Shown here: one piece after another, positions 1-7,628 of the stretch
Numbering within the stretch: position 1 is the stretch's first letter
Layout: each line of letters begins with the position of its first letter
Made by a program: the position numbers and the translations under genes
Notes under the pieces: generated by a model
Database searches by the model: none
What the model saw: only the letters and a program-made list of their open reading frames with translations
Told to the model about the DNA's origin: nothing
DNA from: Caloramator quimbayensis
GTDB lineage: Bacteria; Bacillota; Clostridia; Clostridiales; Caloramatoraceae
Direction of reading: 5' to 3'
DNA length: 56,378 nucleotides
Assembly (NCBI RefSeq): GCF_900167605.1
Contig: NZ_FUYH01000017.1
Span: forward strand, 1-56,378

Positions 1-428
1 CCTAAGGATGAAAAAGGATAATCCTGAGGGTTTGTCTCGTAGCCTTTGATATCCGTTGCATTATAGTGAACATAAGCAGTTAAGGCGAAGAGATACCTGT
101 CATCCTTGACGATTTTGCTTTTAAATCTGTCTTGGAAGAGGTGGCCATGTCTTTTATGCCTTTTGTTAAAATACATGGCATATTTGTAGTTGATAAAATG
201 CAAAATTTTCGATATGTCTGCCCCATTAGCATCTATAATAAAATGGGCGTGAGTATCCATTACGCAGTAGGAGTAAACTCTAAATTCAAACTGATCCTGA
301 GCTTTTTTCATAAAATCCAAATATTTTACCTTATCCTTTTCGTCAATGTAAAGGTTTACCTCGGAAATACTTTTTACCATGATGTGATAAATAGAGTCAA
401 AGGATTTTTCTCGTGACAATCTTGGCAT
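1..428 (-). CDS. REP-associated tyrosine transposase (Y1_Tnp/HUH family), 3' part outside window
   Basis: Reading the minus strand from an ATG at 428 gives an open frame of about 142 residues that runs off the window. The start has a GGAGGTG ribosome site about ten bases upstream. The protein begins MPRLSREKSF and carries YHIMVKSISE and YSYCVMDTHAHFII (the HAH is the HUH metal-binding pair), then INYKYAMYFNKRHKRHGHLF and FKSKIVKDDRYL. This order is typical of the Y1 transposases that move or maintain REP-type extragenic repeats. These enzymes nick single-stranded DNA through a tyrosine. A GGGACGGTTA-type repeat lies 91 bases upstream, the usual arrangement for this family. The C-terminus is not visible, so intactness cannot be judged. 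Confidence 0.85.
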   Translation of the reverse strand, partial: MPRLSREKSFDSIYHIMVKSISEVNLYIDEKDKVKYLDFMKKAQDQFEFRVYSYCVMDTHAHFIIDANGADISKILHFINYKYAMYFNKRHKRHGHLFQDRFKSKIVKDDRYLFALTAYVHYNATDIKGYETNPQDYPFSSL

Positions 429-519
429 AATAACGCACCTCCAGATTTGGTTGTATTTTTAGTATTATTTTGCCAATTTGGAGGTGGTTTTATTCATAAA
501 ATTATATAGTTGTAACAAC

Positions 520-537
520 AAATAAGTAACCGTCCCT
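520..537 (-). repeat. GGGACGGTTACTTATTT extragenic repeat, copy A
   Basis: An 18-base sequence identical to 7559-7576. Its core TAACCGTCCCT also recurs at 19650-19660. It lies between the transposase and the lipoprotein gene. GGGACGGTT-type elements near Y1 transposases are common in Clostridia (family knowledge). That this transposase acts on it is inference. Confidence 0.6.
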
Positions 538-550
538 TGCTGCTACCTCA

Positions 551-1078
551 TTACTCCTGTTTTTGTGGCTGTAGGGATATGGTTATTATAGTTTCATAAC
601 CTTCCATTTCGCTACTTTTTCCTACATCTAAATTATAAGTATACCCACTCTTTGTTCCAAAGGATGTAAGGCTTTCATCGGTTTTTGTATCCATCTGTAC
701 TTTTGCCCCTTCTAAAACCTTATTATAAAATGCTATGACCTTTTTAACATCGTCCTTACTGAAAGCTGTAAGAACATAGCTGCCATCTAATTCTGTTACT
801 GTTGAAATAAAGCTTCCCTCATATACAGGGAATTTATCAGAGGGATACTCCTTTGGAAGCTTTGCACTATTATTTGTTCCTTGTGTAACAGAAATCTTAT
901 AATTTGAATTTGAAGTTTCAGATTGTGAATTTTGTTCCTGTTTATTAGAGGAATTTTGATTTTCTGTTGTACTTTGAGTTTCTGTTTTTGGCTTGCTTTG
1001 TTCACCAGTTTTTGAGCCGCATCCTGCAAAAAGCAACAGTGATAAAATAACCATAAGACTAATTAATTTTCTTATCAT
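551..1078 (-). CDS. Lipoprotein, 175 aa, with a C-terminal domain shared with its neighbour
   Basis: The N-terminus MIRKLISLMVILSLLLFAGC is a lipoprotein signal peptide ending in a lipobox (FAGC). Residues about 22-70 are a Ser/Asn/Gln/Glu-rich linker typical of surface lipoproteins. The last 105 residues begin KLPKEYPSDKFPVYEG and end TIITISLQPQ. They align by eye with the C-terminal domain of the next gene (LPKDYPQDIFPISEDAF ... MIQIILTP), so the two are paralogous at that end. The domain is of unknown function. The gene lies 20 bases downstream of its partner on the same strand, so the pair is probably co-transcribed. The protein is likely anchored on the outer face of the membrane. No enzymatic motif was seen. 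Confidence 0.75.
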   Translation of the reverse strand: MIRKLISLMVILSLLLFAGCGSKTGEQSKPKTETQSTTENQNSSNKQEQNSQSETSNSNYKISVTQGTNNSAKLPKEYPSDKFPVYEGSFISTVTELDGSYVLTAFSKDDVKKVIAFYNKVLEGAKVQMDTKTDESLTSFGTKSGYTYNLDVGKSSEMEGYETIITISLQPQKQE

Positions 1079-1098
1079 ATTAAAACCTTCATTTAAAA

Positions 1099-2388
1099 TT
1101 AATCATCTATAGGAGTTAATATAATTTGAATCATTGTTTTTTCCTTACCACCTAAGGTGTTATCCATAATCATAACATTATATTCATAACCCTTTTTCTC
1201 ACCCTGCATTGTGGATACTCCATTCATTGTAAAGGTTGATGCATCCTTTAGCAGAGTTTTATATTTTTTTAATACTTCTTCTTTTGATTCTTTTAGTTTA
1301 ATAGTTACTTCATATCCATTTTTATTGTCCTCAGTTGGTACAGTATTAGAAATTGCAATAAAGGCATCTTCTGATATTGGGAATATATCTTGAGGATAAT
1401 CCTTTGGCAAAGGGAGTCCATTCAAAGTATCGACGGAAATATCTTTATTTTCATCTATTTGAGATTCAGGATCAGGGATAAAATCAGTAGTAAAATCTAT
1501 TTTTTTATTTTCTAAAAGCTTTGAGTTTAGATTTGCAATCTCACTCATAGCTTCAACATCAGTTAACTTCCTTAACTCTATACGAAACTTTCCATTAGGT
1601 TTAACTAAATTTCCAGTAACTTCATCAACCACAGTTTCTGAAGAGCTATATGTCCTTGAGACTTCAATATTTTTAGAGTCAGGAATAAGAGCTATTTGAG
1701 CATTAGCAAGTGATTCAGGAGGGAAAACTAAAGGAGGGCCATCGGAAACATCACGTCCTATTATATTTGATACCCAATCCTGGGATTTAGTTGGTGGTAA
1801 GGTAAATATAAGACTTTCTTTGACATTTAATCTTACAGGAAGTTTATCATATTGTGGAACATTATCTTTTTCGGTTATAAGGTCACCATATAATTCTATA
1901 AGTTCCCCAGTTGCGTCATAATTTTTAACTTGATCAAATGAACCACCTAAGTGCTTAACATTTACTGCTCCCTTTCCCTTATAGGTTAAACTTCTTGCTA
2001 ATATATAGCATTTTTCAGTTTTATTATCATAAATTAAAATATCATTTGATATTAAAAATGAGTCAATAATCCCACTTGAAGAAACCTGGGCATTTGCTTC
2101 AAATTGATTGGTTTCAAATATACTAACTATTGTTTTATAATAGGTATTAGGCATGTTAGGATCAAGGGGCATATCAGAATCAGATAAAGAACCGTTATTT
2201 TTATCAGAAGAAGATGAATTTAAGCTTTCACTATTTTCATTTTGAATTTTAGTTTTGGTATTCTGATGAGAATTATTATTTGTATTTTTTTGGTTGTTTA
2301 AGGCTACTAAGACTGCTGCACCAATAACAATTAAGGTTCCCACAGCAGCAATGGCTTTTAAAATGGATTTACTCAATCCATACATCAA
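1099..2388 (-). CDS. Membrane-anchored extracellular protein, 429 aa, function unknown
   Basis: The sequence starts with a short cytoplasmic stretch and one transmembrane segment (about residues 10-30, IAAVGTLIVIGAAVLVAL). A low-complexity Asn/Ser linker follows to about residue 80, then a roughly 340-residue extracellular part. Residues about 320-429 repeat the C-terminal domain of the downstream lipoprotein (LPLPKDYPQDIFPISEDAF, later GEKKGYEYNVMIMDN). The central 200 residues match nothing I recognise. Cysteine is almost absent, as in many clostridial surface proteins. A GGAGG site lies just upstream of the ATG. It probably forms a two-gene unit with the lipoprotein. It could take part in envelope sensing or adhesion, but nothing in the sequence decides this. 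Confidence 0.7.
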   Translation of the reverse strand: MMYGLSKSILKAIAAVGTLIVIGAAVLVALNNQKNTNNNSHQNTKTKIQNENSESLNSSSSDKNNGSLSDSDMPLDPNMPNTYYKTIVSIFETNQFEANAQVSSSGIIDSFLISNDILIYDNKTEKCYILARSLTYKGKGAVNVKHLGGSFDQVKNYDATGELIELYGDLITEKDNVPQYDKLPVRLNVKESLIFTLPPTKSQDWVSNIIGRDVSDGPPLVFPPESLANAQIALIPDSKNIEVSRTYSSSETVVDEVTGNLVKPNGKFRIELRKLTDVEAMSEIANLNSKLLENKKIDFTTDFIPDPESQIDENKDISVDTLNGLPLPKDYPQDIFPISEDAFIAISNTVPTEDNKNGYEVTIKLKESKEEVLKKYKTLLKDASTFTMNGVSTMQGEKKGYEYNVMIMDNTLGGKEKTMIQIILTPIDD

Positions 2389-2520
2389 TGTAACCTCCTA
2401 AAAACTAAAATTAACCATATATTATAATATTAAATTATTATATGATTGATTACAGTATTAATAAAAATAATTAAACATTTCATTGTATAAATATAAGAAC
2501 ATTATAAAATTGTTTTTTTA

Positions 2521-2574
2521 ATATAGTATAAAAATAAAAGAGGCTGGCACTAATTATTTAGTGCCAACCTCTTT
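2521..2574 (-). terminator. Intrinsic terminator of the malate operon
   Basis: A 16-base inverted repeat (AAGAGGCTGGCACTAA / TTAGTGCCAACCTCTT, one mismatch) spans 2538-2573. On the minus strand it is followed by a T-rich tract. It overlaps the stop codon of the malic enzyme gene. Confidence 0.8.
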
Positions 2575-3745
2575 ATATCCTTGCAACCTTTGATTTTATT
2601 GCAGCTTCTTTTACTGCCTGTGCAACTTTCTTTTGAACATCGAGATTGAAAGCCTTTGGAATTATATTATCTTCGCAAAGCTCACTATCGGGTATTGACT
2701 CTGCTATTGCCATAGCTGCGGCTATTTTCATTTCCTCGTTTATTGCACTTGCCCTGACATCGAGAGCTCCTCTGAATATTCCAGGAAAGGCGAGAACGTT
2801 GTTAATCTGGTTTGGAAAATCAGATCTTCCTGTTCCTACAATCCTTGCGCCAGCCTTTTTAGCATCTTCAGGGAATATCTCAGGGGTTGGGTTTGCCATT
2901 GCAAATATTATGCTGTCTTTATTCATAGTCTTTACCATATCTTCAGTTAACGCCCCTGCTACAGAAACACCTATAAACACATCAGCTTCCTTTATTACAT
3001 CGGATAGTAATCCCTTTATATTTTCAGGGTTTGTAATGTTTGCAAGCTCAGCCTTTGATGAGTCCATGTTTTCACGGCCCTTGTATATAGCGCCCTTTCT
3101 ATCGCAAAGAATTATGTTTTTTGCTCCTGATGATAAAAGAAGTTTTGCAATTGCTACTCCAGCAGCACCAGCACCATTTATTACTATCTTTAAATCTTCC
3201 ATTTTCTTTTTAACTATCTTCAGAGCATTAATCAGTCCTGATAGAACAACAACAGCAGTTCCGTGCTGGTCATCGTGGAAAACAGGTATATCCAGTTTTT
3301 CTTTTAGCCTTTTTTCGATTTCAAAACATCTTGGAGCTGATATATCCTCAAGGTTTATTCCCCCAAAGGATGGAGATATTCTTACTATTGTTTCAACAAG
3401 TTCATCAACATCCTTAGAATTTATAACAATAGGGAAAGCATCAACATCACCAAAGCTTTTAAATAAAACAGCTTTACCCTCCATAACAGGAAGGGAGGAT
3501 AATGCCCCAATATCACCAAGGCCTAAAACTGCAGTACCATCGGATATAACTGCAATTGTGTTCCATCTTCTTGTGTATATGTATGACTTTGATGGATCTT
3601 TTTGAATTTCAAGGCAGGGCTGTGCAACCCCAGGAGTGTAGGCTAAACTCAAATCCATTGAATTTTTTACTTCAACCCTCGATACAACTTCGATTTTTCC
3701 TTTTTTCTCCTCATGAAATTTGAGGGATTCTTCATAAATTGTCAT
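2573..3745 (-). CDS. NAD(P)-dependent malic enzyme
   Basis: Decarboxylates L-malate to pyruvate and CO2 with reduction of NAD(P). The 390-residue length fits the short bacterial malic enzymes. Visible motifs are LAYTPGVAQPC near residue 35, the WNTIAVISDGTAVLGLGDIG segment around 62-80, PVMEGKAVLFK (catalytic lysine region), the metal-binding EDISAPRCFEIE and FHDDQHGTA segments (about 130-165), and a Rossmann NAD-binding loop INGAGAAGVAIA near 190. It lies 15 bases downstream of the malate dehydrogenase gene and ends in a terminator. The pair therefore links oxaloacetate/malate to pyruvate in one transcription unit. The domain identity is secure. Cofactor preference cannot be read with certainty. 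Confidence 0.95.
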   Translation of the reverse strand: MTIYEESLKFHEEKKGKIEVVSRVEVKNSMDLSLAYTPGVAQPCLEIQKDPSKSYIYTRRWNTIAVISDGTAVLGLGDIGALSSLPVMEGKAVLFKSFGDVDAFPIVINSKDVDELVETIVRISPSFGGINLEDISAPRCFEIEKRLKEKLDIPVFHDDQHGTAVVVLSGLINALKIVKKKMEDLKIVINGAGAAGVAIAKLLLSSGAKNIILCDRKGAIYKGRENMDSSKAELANITNPENIKGLLSDVIKEADVFIGVSVAGALTEDMVKTMNKDSIIFAMANPTPEIFPEDAKKAGARIVGTGRSDFPNQINNVLAFPGIFRGALDVRASAINEEMKIAAAMAIAESIPDSELCEDNIIPKAFNLDVQKKVAQAVKEAAIKSKVARI

Positions 3746-3760
3746 AACTAATCCTCCTTT

Positions 3761-4876
3761 TTATTCTTCAAAGGGGAAGGAATATTGTGTAAGATTCAAT
3801 TCTTTCTTTAATGTCAGCATATCCCTTTGAAGTGCTTCGTTTACAGGTACGCCTTTATCCTTTCTGTAAAGCCATGCTTCATATTCCTTTTCTCCAGCAG
3901 TATAAATTCTATCCTGTCCTGGAGCTTTTTTAGAATTTCTAAGCTGCCTTAGGATTTCTCCAGTGGTCTTTTTAAAATTTTCAAGCTCAGTAAATTCGCT
4001 TATATTAATTGCAATAAAGAAATGCCCAAGATGATAAGGCATAGGCTTATTGTTTTCATCAAAGCCCAAAAGCCCCTTAAGGAATGAACCGCCTTGAAGA
4101 GCAGCGGATAATATCTCAACAACAGTTGCATAGCCATACCCCTTATATCCTGCAGTTTCCTCTCCGATACCTCCAAGTGGAGTTAAGGCTGCTGTTCCTT
4201 TAACAAGGTCTTTTAAAATTTGATGGGTGTCGGTTCTTGCATTACCGTTTTCGTCTATAACCCAGCCTTTAGGTACATCCTTTCCTTCTCTATCGTATAC
4301 CTCTATTTTACCCCTTTGTGTAATAGATGTTGCACAATCAAGAACAAAGGGGAATTCTTCATCAGTTGGCATACCGAAGGTTAAAGGATTAGTACCGAGC
4401 ATATTTTCAACCCCGAAGGTTGGAGCGATTGAAGGCCTTGCGTTAGTTCCTGTAATGCCAATCATACCTTCTTTAACAGCCATAAGAGAATAGTATCCTG
4501 CAATTCCATAGTGAGTGGAATTTCTAACAGCAACCATACCCATTCCGTACTTTTTAGCCTTGTCTATGGCAAGCTGCATGGCTTTTTTGCCAATTACATG
4601 CCCCATTCCGTCATGACCGTCAACAACAGCTGTTGTAAGACCTTCTCTTACGATTTCAAAGTTTGTTACAGGATTTTGGATTCCAAGTTTTATTCTATCA
4701 TAATATATAGGTTTTAATCTACCTATTCCGTGGGAATCTATGCCTCTTTTATCGGAGGTTATAAGAACATCAGCACATATTTTTGCATCCTCCAATGGGA
4801 CCCCTACACCAACAAACACATCTACCATGAACTTTTCCATAGTTTCAAAATCAATCCAATAAATTTTTTCAGACAT
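3761..4876 (-). CDS. Malate/L-lactate dehydrogenase family (Ldh_2) oxidoreductase
   Basis: A 371-residue member of the Ldh_2 family (YlbC/AllD/archaeal-type malate dehydrogenase), which uses an unusual NAD(P) fold unrelated to classic Rossmann MDH. Recognisable segments are SDKRGIDSHGIGRL (about 45-58, catalytic His region), VDGHDGMGHVIGKKAM, AVRNSTHYGIAGYYS (about 118-132), ARPSIAPTFG, MLGTNPLTFGMP and FVLDCATSITQRGKIE. The natural substrate in this family can be malate, lactate, sulfolactate, ureidoglycolate or a keto-sugar acid. Pairing with malic enzyme favours malate. An AGGAGGGTT ribosome site precedes the ATG. A promoter and a hairpin-containing leader lie upstream, suggesting attenuation. 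Confidence 0.9.
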   Translation of the reverse strand: MSEKIYWIDFETMEKFMVDVFVGVGVPLEDAKICADVLITSDKRGIDSHGIGRLKPIYYDRIKLGIQNPVTNFEIVREGLTTAVVDGHDGMGHVIGKKAMQLAIDKAKKYGMGMVAVRNSTHYGIAGYYSLMAVKEGMIGITGTNARPSIAPTFGVENMLGTNPLTFGMPTDEEFPFVLDCATSITQRGKIEVYDREGKDVPKGWVIDENGNARTDTHQILKDLVKGTAALTPLGGIGEETAGYKGYGYATVVEILSAALQGGSFLKGLLGFDENNKPMPYHLGHFFIAINISEFTELENFKKTTGEILRQLRNSKKAPGQDRIYTAGEKEYEAWLYRKDKGVPVNEALQRDMLTLKKELNLTQYSFPFEE

Positions 4877-4920
4877 ATTAACCCTCCTCAGTAAATTGAT
4901 ATTTTATTAACATAGAGGCT

Positions 4921-4965
4921 AAAAAAAAGCGCACAAAACAAAGGCTTAATGCCTTGCTTTGCGGC
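4921..4965 (-). terminator. Leader terminator/attenuator upstream of the malate operon
   Basis: On the minus strand, GCCGCAAAGCAAGGC (4965-4951), a five-base loop and GCCTTTGTTTTGTGCGC (4945-4929) form a hairpin followed by eight Ts (4928-4921). It sits 45-90 bases before the malate dehydrogenase start and inside the leader predicted from the promoter at 5008-5036. I recognise no known riboswitch in the roughly 35 bases before it. Confidence 0.65.
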
Positions 4966-5007
4966 TCTCAACTCTCGCCAAATATTTACACTTTGATGAT
5001 ATCACTT

Positions 5008-5036
5008 AAAATAAATTAAATCAATAATTTTGTCAA
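5008..5036 (-). promoter_or_regulatory. Sigma-A-type promoter for the malate operon
   Basis: Minus strand TTGACA (5036-5031), 17-base spacer, TATTTT (5013-5008). The predicted start near 5001 gives a leader of about 125 bases containing the terminator hairpin at 4921-4965. Confidence 0.6.
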
Positions 5037-5138
5037 AATATTATGCATTTAAATTAAAAAATTGAGCCCAAATTTTAATTTTCTTTTCAAAGTGATATAA
5101 TCTAATAGGATAAAAATAAAAAATTTGGGGGAATTTAT

Positions 5139-5885
5139 ATGAAATATTCAAAAGAATTTAGTGTATACTACAGCGACGTAGATAGATTTAATAAATCAAA
5201 AACTCTTTCAATATTAAACTATCTTGAGGAAACAGCAATGAGCCACTCCTTAAGCGTTGGATTAGGCTTTGAAAAACTTTATAATGAAGGTTTCGCGTGG
5301 ATTCTTGCAGCATGGCATGTTGAGATAGATAGAGCACCTTCCTTCAATGAAAAAATTACTGTTAAAACTTGGCCTGTTTGCTTTGACAAATATTTTGCCT
5401 ATAGACATTTTAAAATTATTGATGAAATGGGAAATGTAATAGTAAGTGCAGCATCTAAATGGGTACTATTAGATATAAATAAAAGAAGAGCGGTTAAAAT
5501 ACCAAATGAGATTAAAAACTCCTATATTATTGATGAAGAGACTGCAACAAAACAGCCCTTTATGGATTTCAAAAAAATAGAAGTATTTGGTGATAAAAAG
5601 CAGTTTGATATAAGAAGAAGCGATATCGACACAAATAATCATGTGAATAATAAAAAATATGTTGAATGGGCAATAGAGACTGTACCTTATGATATTTATG
5701 ATAACTACTATCTTTCTTCCTTTGATGTTTTATATAAAAGGGAGACGGAGTATGGGAATACTGTATTATCGTACTGCATGGAATCTTATAAGGATGAAAA
5801 CAGCGCTGAGTATTACCATGCAATAAAATCAGAGGATGAATTAGAGCTTGCCCTAATCTTTACAAATTGGAAAAGGAGGTATTAA
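5139..5885 (+). CDS. Acyl-ACP thioesterase (FatA/FatB family)
   Basis: Releases fatty acids from acyl carrier protein. The 248-residue length equals two hot-dog domains. The first starts KEFSVYYSDVDRFNKSK and includes LNYLEETAMSHS, WILAAWHVEIDR and ITVKTWP. The second carries RRSDIDTNNHVNNKKYVEW (about 165-183), which holds the Asp/Asn/His catalytic set of this family. A GGGGG site lies 7 bases before the ATG. It is a single gene, convergent with a possible small membrane ORF and far from the T-box gene. In Clostridia these enzymes adjust membrane or free fatty-acid pools. The family call is firm and chain-length preference cannot be told. Confidence 0.93.
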   Translation: MKYSKEFSVYYSDVDRFNKSKTLSILNYLEETAMSHSLSVGLGFEKLYNEGFAWILAAWHVEIDRAPSFNEKITVKTWPVCFDKYFAYRHFKIIDEMGNVIVSAASKWVLLDINKRRAVKIPNEIKNSYIIDEETATKQPFMDFKKIEVFGDKKQFDIRRSDIDTNNHVNNKKYVEWAIETVPYDIYDNYYLSSFDVLYKRETEYGNTVLSYCMESYKDENSAEYYHAIKSEDELELALIFTNWKRRY

Positions 5886-6034
5886 AACATAAAAGGGAAA
5901 AAAGAAATTAAAAAATAATATAAAAATCCTAAAAATAAAAGTAAAATAAATAGCTTAAAAACGAATTTAACAGTTTTAAATATTATTTGAAGAAGTATTA
6001 TAAAAATAAAAAAGCATATTAAAAACTTAACCAA
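5882..6034 (-). CDS. Possible small two-helix membrane protein (about 50 aa)
   Basis: A minus-strand frame from a TTG at 6034 (GGAG ribosome site 8 bases upstream; a GTG at 6043 is too close to that site) runs without a stop to 5882. The product is almost entirely hydrophobic (VKFLICFFIFIILLQIIF, then VFKLFILLLFLGFLYYFL), as expected for two membrane helices separated by KTVK. It overlaps the last four bases of the thioesterase gene on the opposite strand. The surrounding DNA is very AT-rich and such DNA yields Phe/Ile/Leu-rich frames by chance, so this is tentative. Confidence 0.3.
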   Translation of the reverse strand: MVKFLICFFIFIILLQIIFKTVKFVFKLFILLLFLGFLYYFLISFFPFMF

Positions 6035-6210
6035 ATCAATCACTCCGAAAAATGTTTTATATTATTATATTATATTACTCATAAAAAAGAAACAAATAAA
6101 GAATTTATGATTTTTAGAGTTATAATTTAGATGCATTGTTTATATAAAATTAAATTGAGGATTATTTTATTGAAAAAGCTCGTAAGAACAATTAAAATTT
6201 TGTAAAAATA

Positions 6211-6239
6211 TTGACAAATCAATGCTGTGGTAATATAAT
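6211..6239 (+). promoter_or_regulatory. Promoter of the ilvE T-box leader
   Basis: TTGACA (6211-6216), exactly 17 bases, TATAAT (6234-6239), both perfect consensus. It lies about 30 bases before the first stem of the T-box. The AT-rich 5886-6210 stretch upstream otherwise holds only the tentative small ORF on the minus strand. Confidence 0.85.
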
Positions 6240-6269
6240 TCTTTAAAAGATTAAATTCCTAAAGCAAAA

Positions 6270-6557
6270 GGCGTTGAAGGAGAGAAAGATGCTGAAATTA
6301 AACTCAAGAGAGCCAGCGTTTGGTGGGAGCTGGTGTTTAGCAGCATGTAATAATCACTCCGGAGCTTCCAGCCGAAAGATTAGTAGCGAGTAGGTTAGGA
6401 CGGATGCCTCCGATACAGGGCTATATGGTTAAGATTTAATCATTATATTAAATCCGACCTGATTAAATAAGGCTTTTATGCGAATAAGGGTGGTACCGCG
6501 GAGAATAAATCCTTCGCCCCTGTGGATAGTTTTATATCCATGGAGGCGGAGGATTTT
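6270..6557 (+). promoter_or_regulatory. T-box leader, probable isoleucine specifier
   Basis: The hallmark T-box sequence AGGGTGGTACCGCG is at 6487-6500, within the antiterminator. It is followed by a terminator (AATCCTTCGCC ... GGCGGAGGATTTTTT, about 6507-6557). Stem I shows GATGCTG pairing with CAGCAT and GGAG pairing with CTCC. The internal loop carries ATC followed by A at 6353-6356, the position of the specifier codon by comparison with known T-boxes. ATC means tRNA-Ile, which suits a branched-chain aminotransferase downstream. Uncharged tRNA would favour read-through. The T-box call is firm; the specifier assignment is by eye. Confidence 0.93.
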
Positions 6558-6585
6558 TTAATATAATAAGCAGGAGGTTTTAAAA

Positions 6586-7500
6586 ATGAGTGAGTATTTT
6601 GCTTTTTACAATGGAGAAATAGTTAAAGAGGACAGCATAAAAATAAGCATAAGAAGCAAAGCTTTTAACTATGGATTAGGTTGCTTTGAGGGGATTAGAG
6701 CATATTGGAATGAAGAAAAAAATCAGCTTTATGTGTTTAGGCTGAGGGAACATTATGAGAGGCTTTTGCAGTCCTGCAAAACTCTTTATATTAATATTCC
6801 ATACAGCGTTGAGCAGCTTTGCGATGCTACTGTTGAGCTTTTAAGGAAGAACAATTTTAAAACTACTGTATATATAAGGCCAGTTGCATATAAAAGCTCT
6901 GAAAAGCTCTCCCCATCCCTATATGATGATGAAAACAGTTTTTTAATTTACTGCCAGCCCTTAGAAAGATTTATAGAAAAAGAAGCTTTCAGAGTTTGCA
7001 TATCATCATGGAGAAGAATTTCTGATAATATGATACCTGCAAGAACTAAACCTACAGGAGGGTATTTAAACTCAGCCCTTGCATCAATGGAAGCAACTTT
7101 AAATGGATATGATGAGGCGATTTTTTTAACTGACGATGGAAAGGTATGTGAAGGCCCGGGAGAAAACATATTTATATATAAAAACGGGAAACTTATAACA
7201 CCCCCAGCATCGGATAATATACTTGAAGGAATTACAAGGGATATGGTTATAAAAATTGCTAAAAATGAACTTAACATACCAGTTGAAGAAAGGAGCATTT
7301 CAAGAACAGAGCTTTATGCTGCTGATGAAGTGTTTTTTACTGGAACAGCAATGGAGGTTGCTCCTGTTGTTGAAATAGACAGAAGAATTATAGGAAGCGG
7401 AGAACCTTCAAAGGTTGCTTTAGAAATAAGGAATTATTTAATGAATGCAGCTATGGGAAATATAGAAAAGTATATGGATATGTGCACAAGGGTTTATTAA
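6586..7500 (+). CDS. ilvE: Branched-chain amino acid aminotransferase
   Basis: A PLP enzyme of fold type IV, 304 residues, interconverting Leu/Ile/Val and their 2-keto acids. Visible family segments are SIRSKAFNYGLGCFEGIRAY (about 22-41), RLREHYERLLQS, the region with the Schiff-base lysine (ARTKPTGGYLNSALA, Lys near 154), EAIFLTDDGKVCEGPGENIF, LEGITRDMVIKIA and EVFFTGTAMEVAPV. It starts with an AGGAGG site 9 bases before the ATG and directly follows a T-box with a probable isoleucine codon, which supports a branched-chain role over D-amino-acid aminotransferase or aminodeoxychorismate lyase of the same fold. A terminator follows, so it is probably monocistronic. Confidence 0.95.
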   Translation: MSEYFAFYNGEIVKEDSIKISIRSKAFNYGLGCFEGIRAYWNEEKNQLYVFRLREHYERLLQSCKTLYINIPYSVEQLCDATVELLRKNNFKTTVYIRPVAYKSSEKLSPSLYDDENSFLIYCQPLERFIEKEAFRVCISSWRRISDNMIPARTKPTGGYLNSALASMEATLNGYDEAIFLTDDGKVCEGPGENIFIYKNGKLITPPASDNILEGITRDMVIKIAKNELNIPVEERSISRTELYAADEVFFTGTAMEVAPVVEIDRRIIGSGEPSKVALEIRNYLMNAAMGNIEKYMDMCTRVY

Positions 7501-7507
7501 AAATTTT

Positions 7508-7532
7508 AGGAGGGCAAGATACCCTCCTTTTT
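7508..7532 (+). terminator. Terminator of ilvE
   Basis: AGGAGGG (7508-7514) pairs with CCCTCCT (7522-7528) across a seven-base loop and is followed by a short T run. Confidence 0.85.
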
Positions 7533-7558
7533 AACGTTAATTTTTAATTTAATTAGCT

Positions 7559-7576
7559 AAATAAGTAACCGTCCCT
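7559..7576 (-). repeat. GGGACGGTTACTTATTT extragenic repeat, copy B
   Basis: Eighteen bases identical to 520-537, again in an intergenic gap (between ilvE and the dehydrogenase). Same orientation as copy A. Confidence 0.6.
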
Positions 7577-7628
7577 CTAAGGCTTACTAAAATAACCAAA
7601 CTCATTAGCGTGTTGTTGAGTTTTAAAT

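Noticed and set aside
132-416. A 94-codon plus-strand frame near the window start
   Set aside because: It is the antisense of the Y1 transposase, whose HUH motif and other blocks are on the minus strand.
4966-5001. A known small riboswitch ahead of the malate operon
   Set aside because: The segment is only about 35 bases and shows none of the conserved cores I know (preQ1, fluoride, guanidine, SAM).
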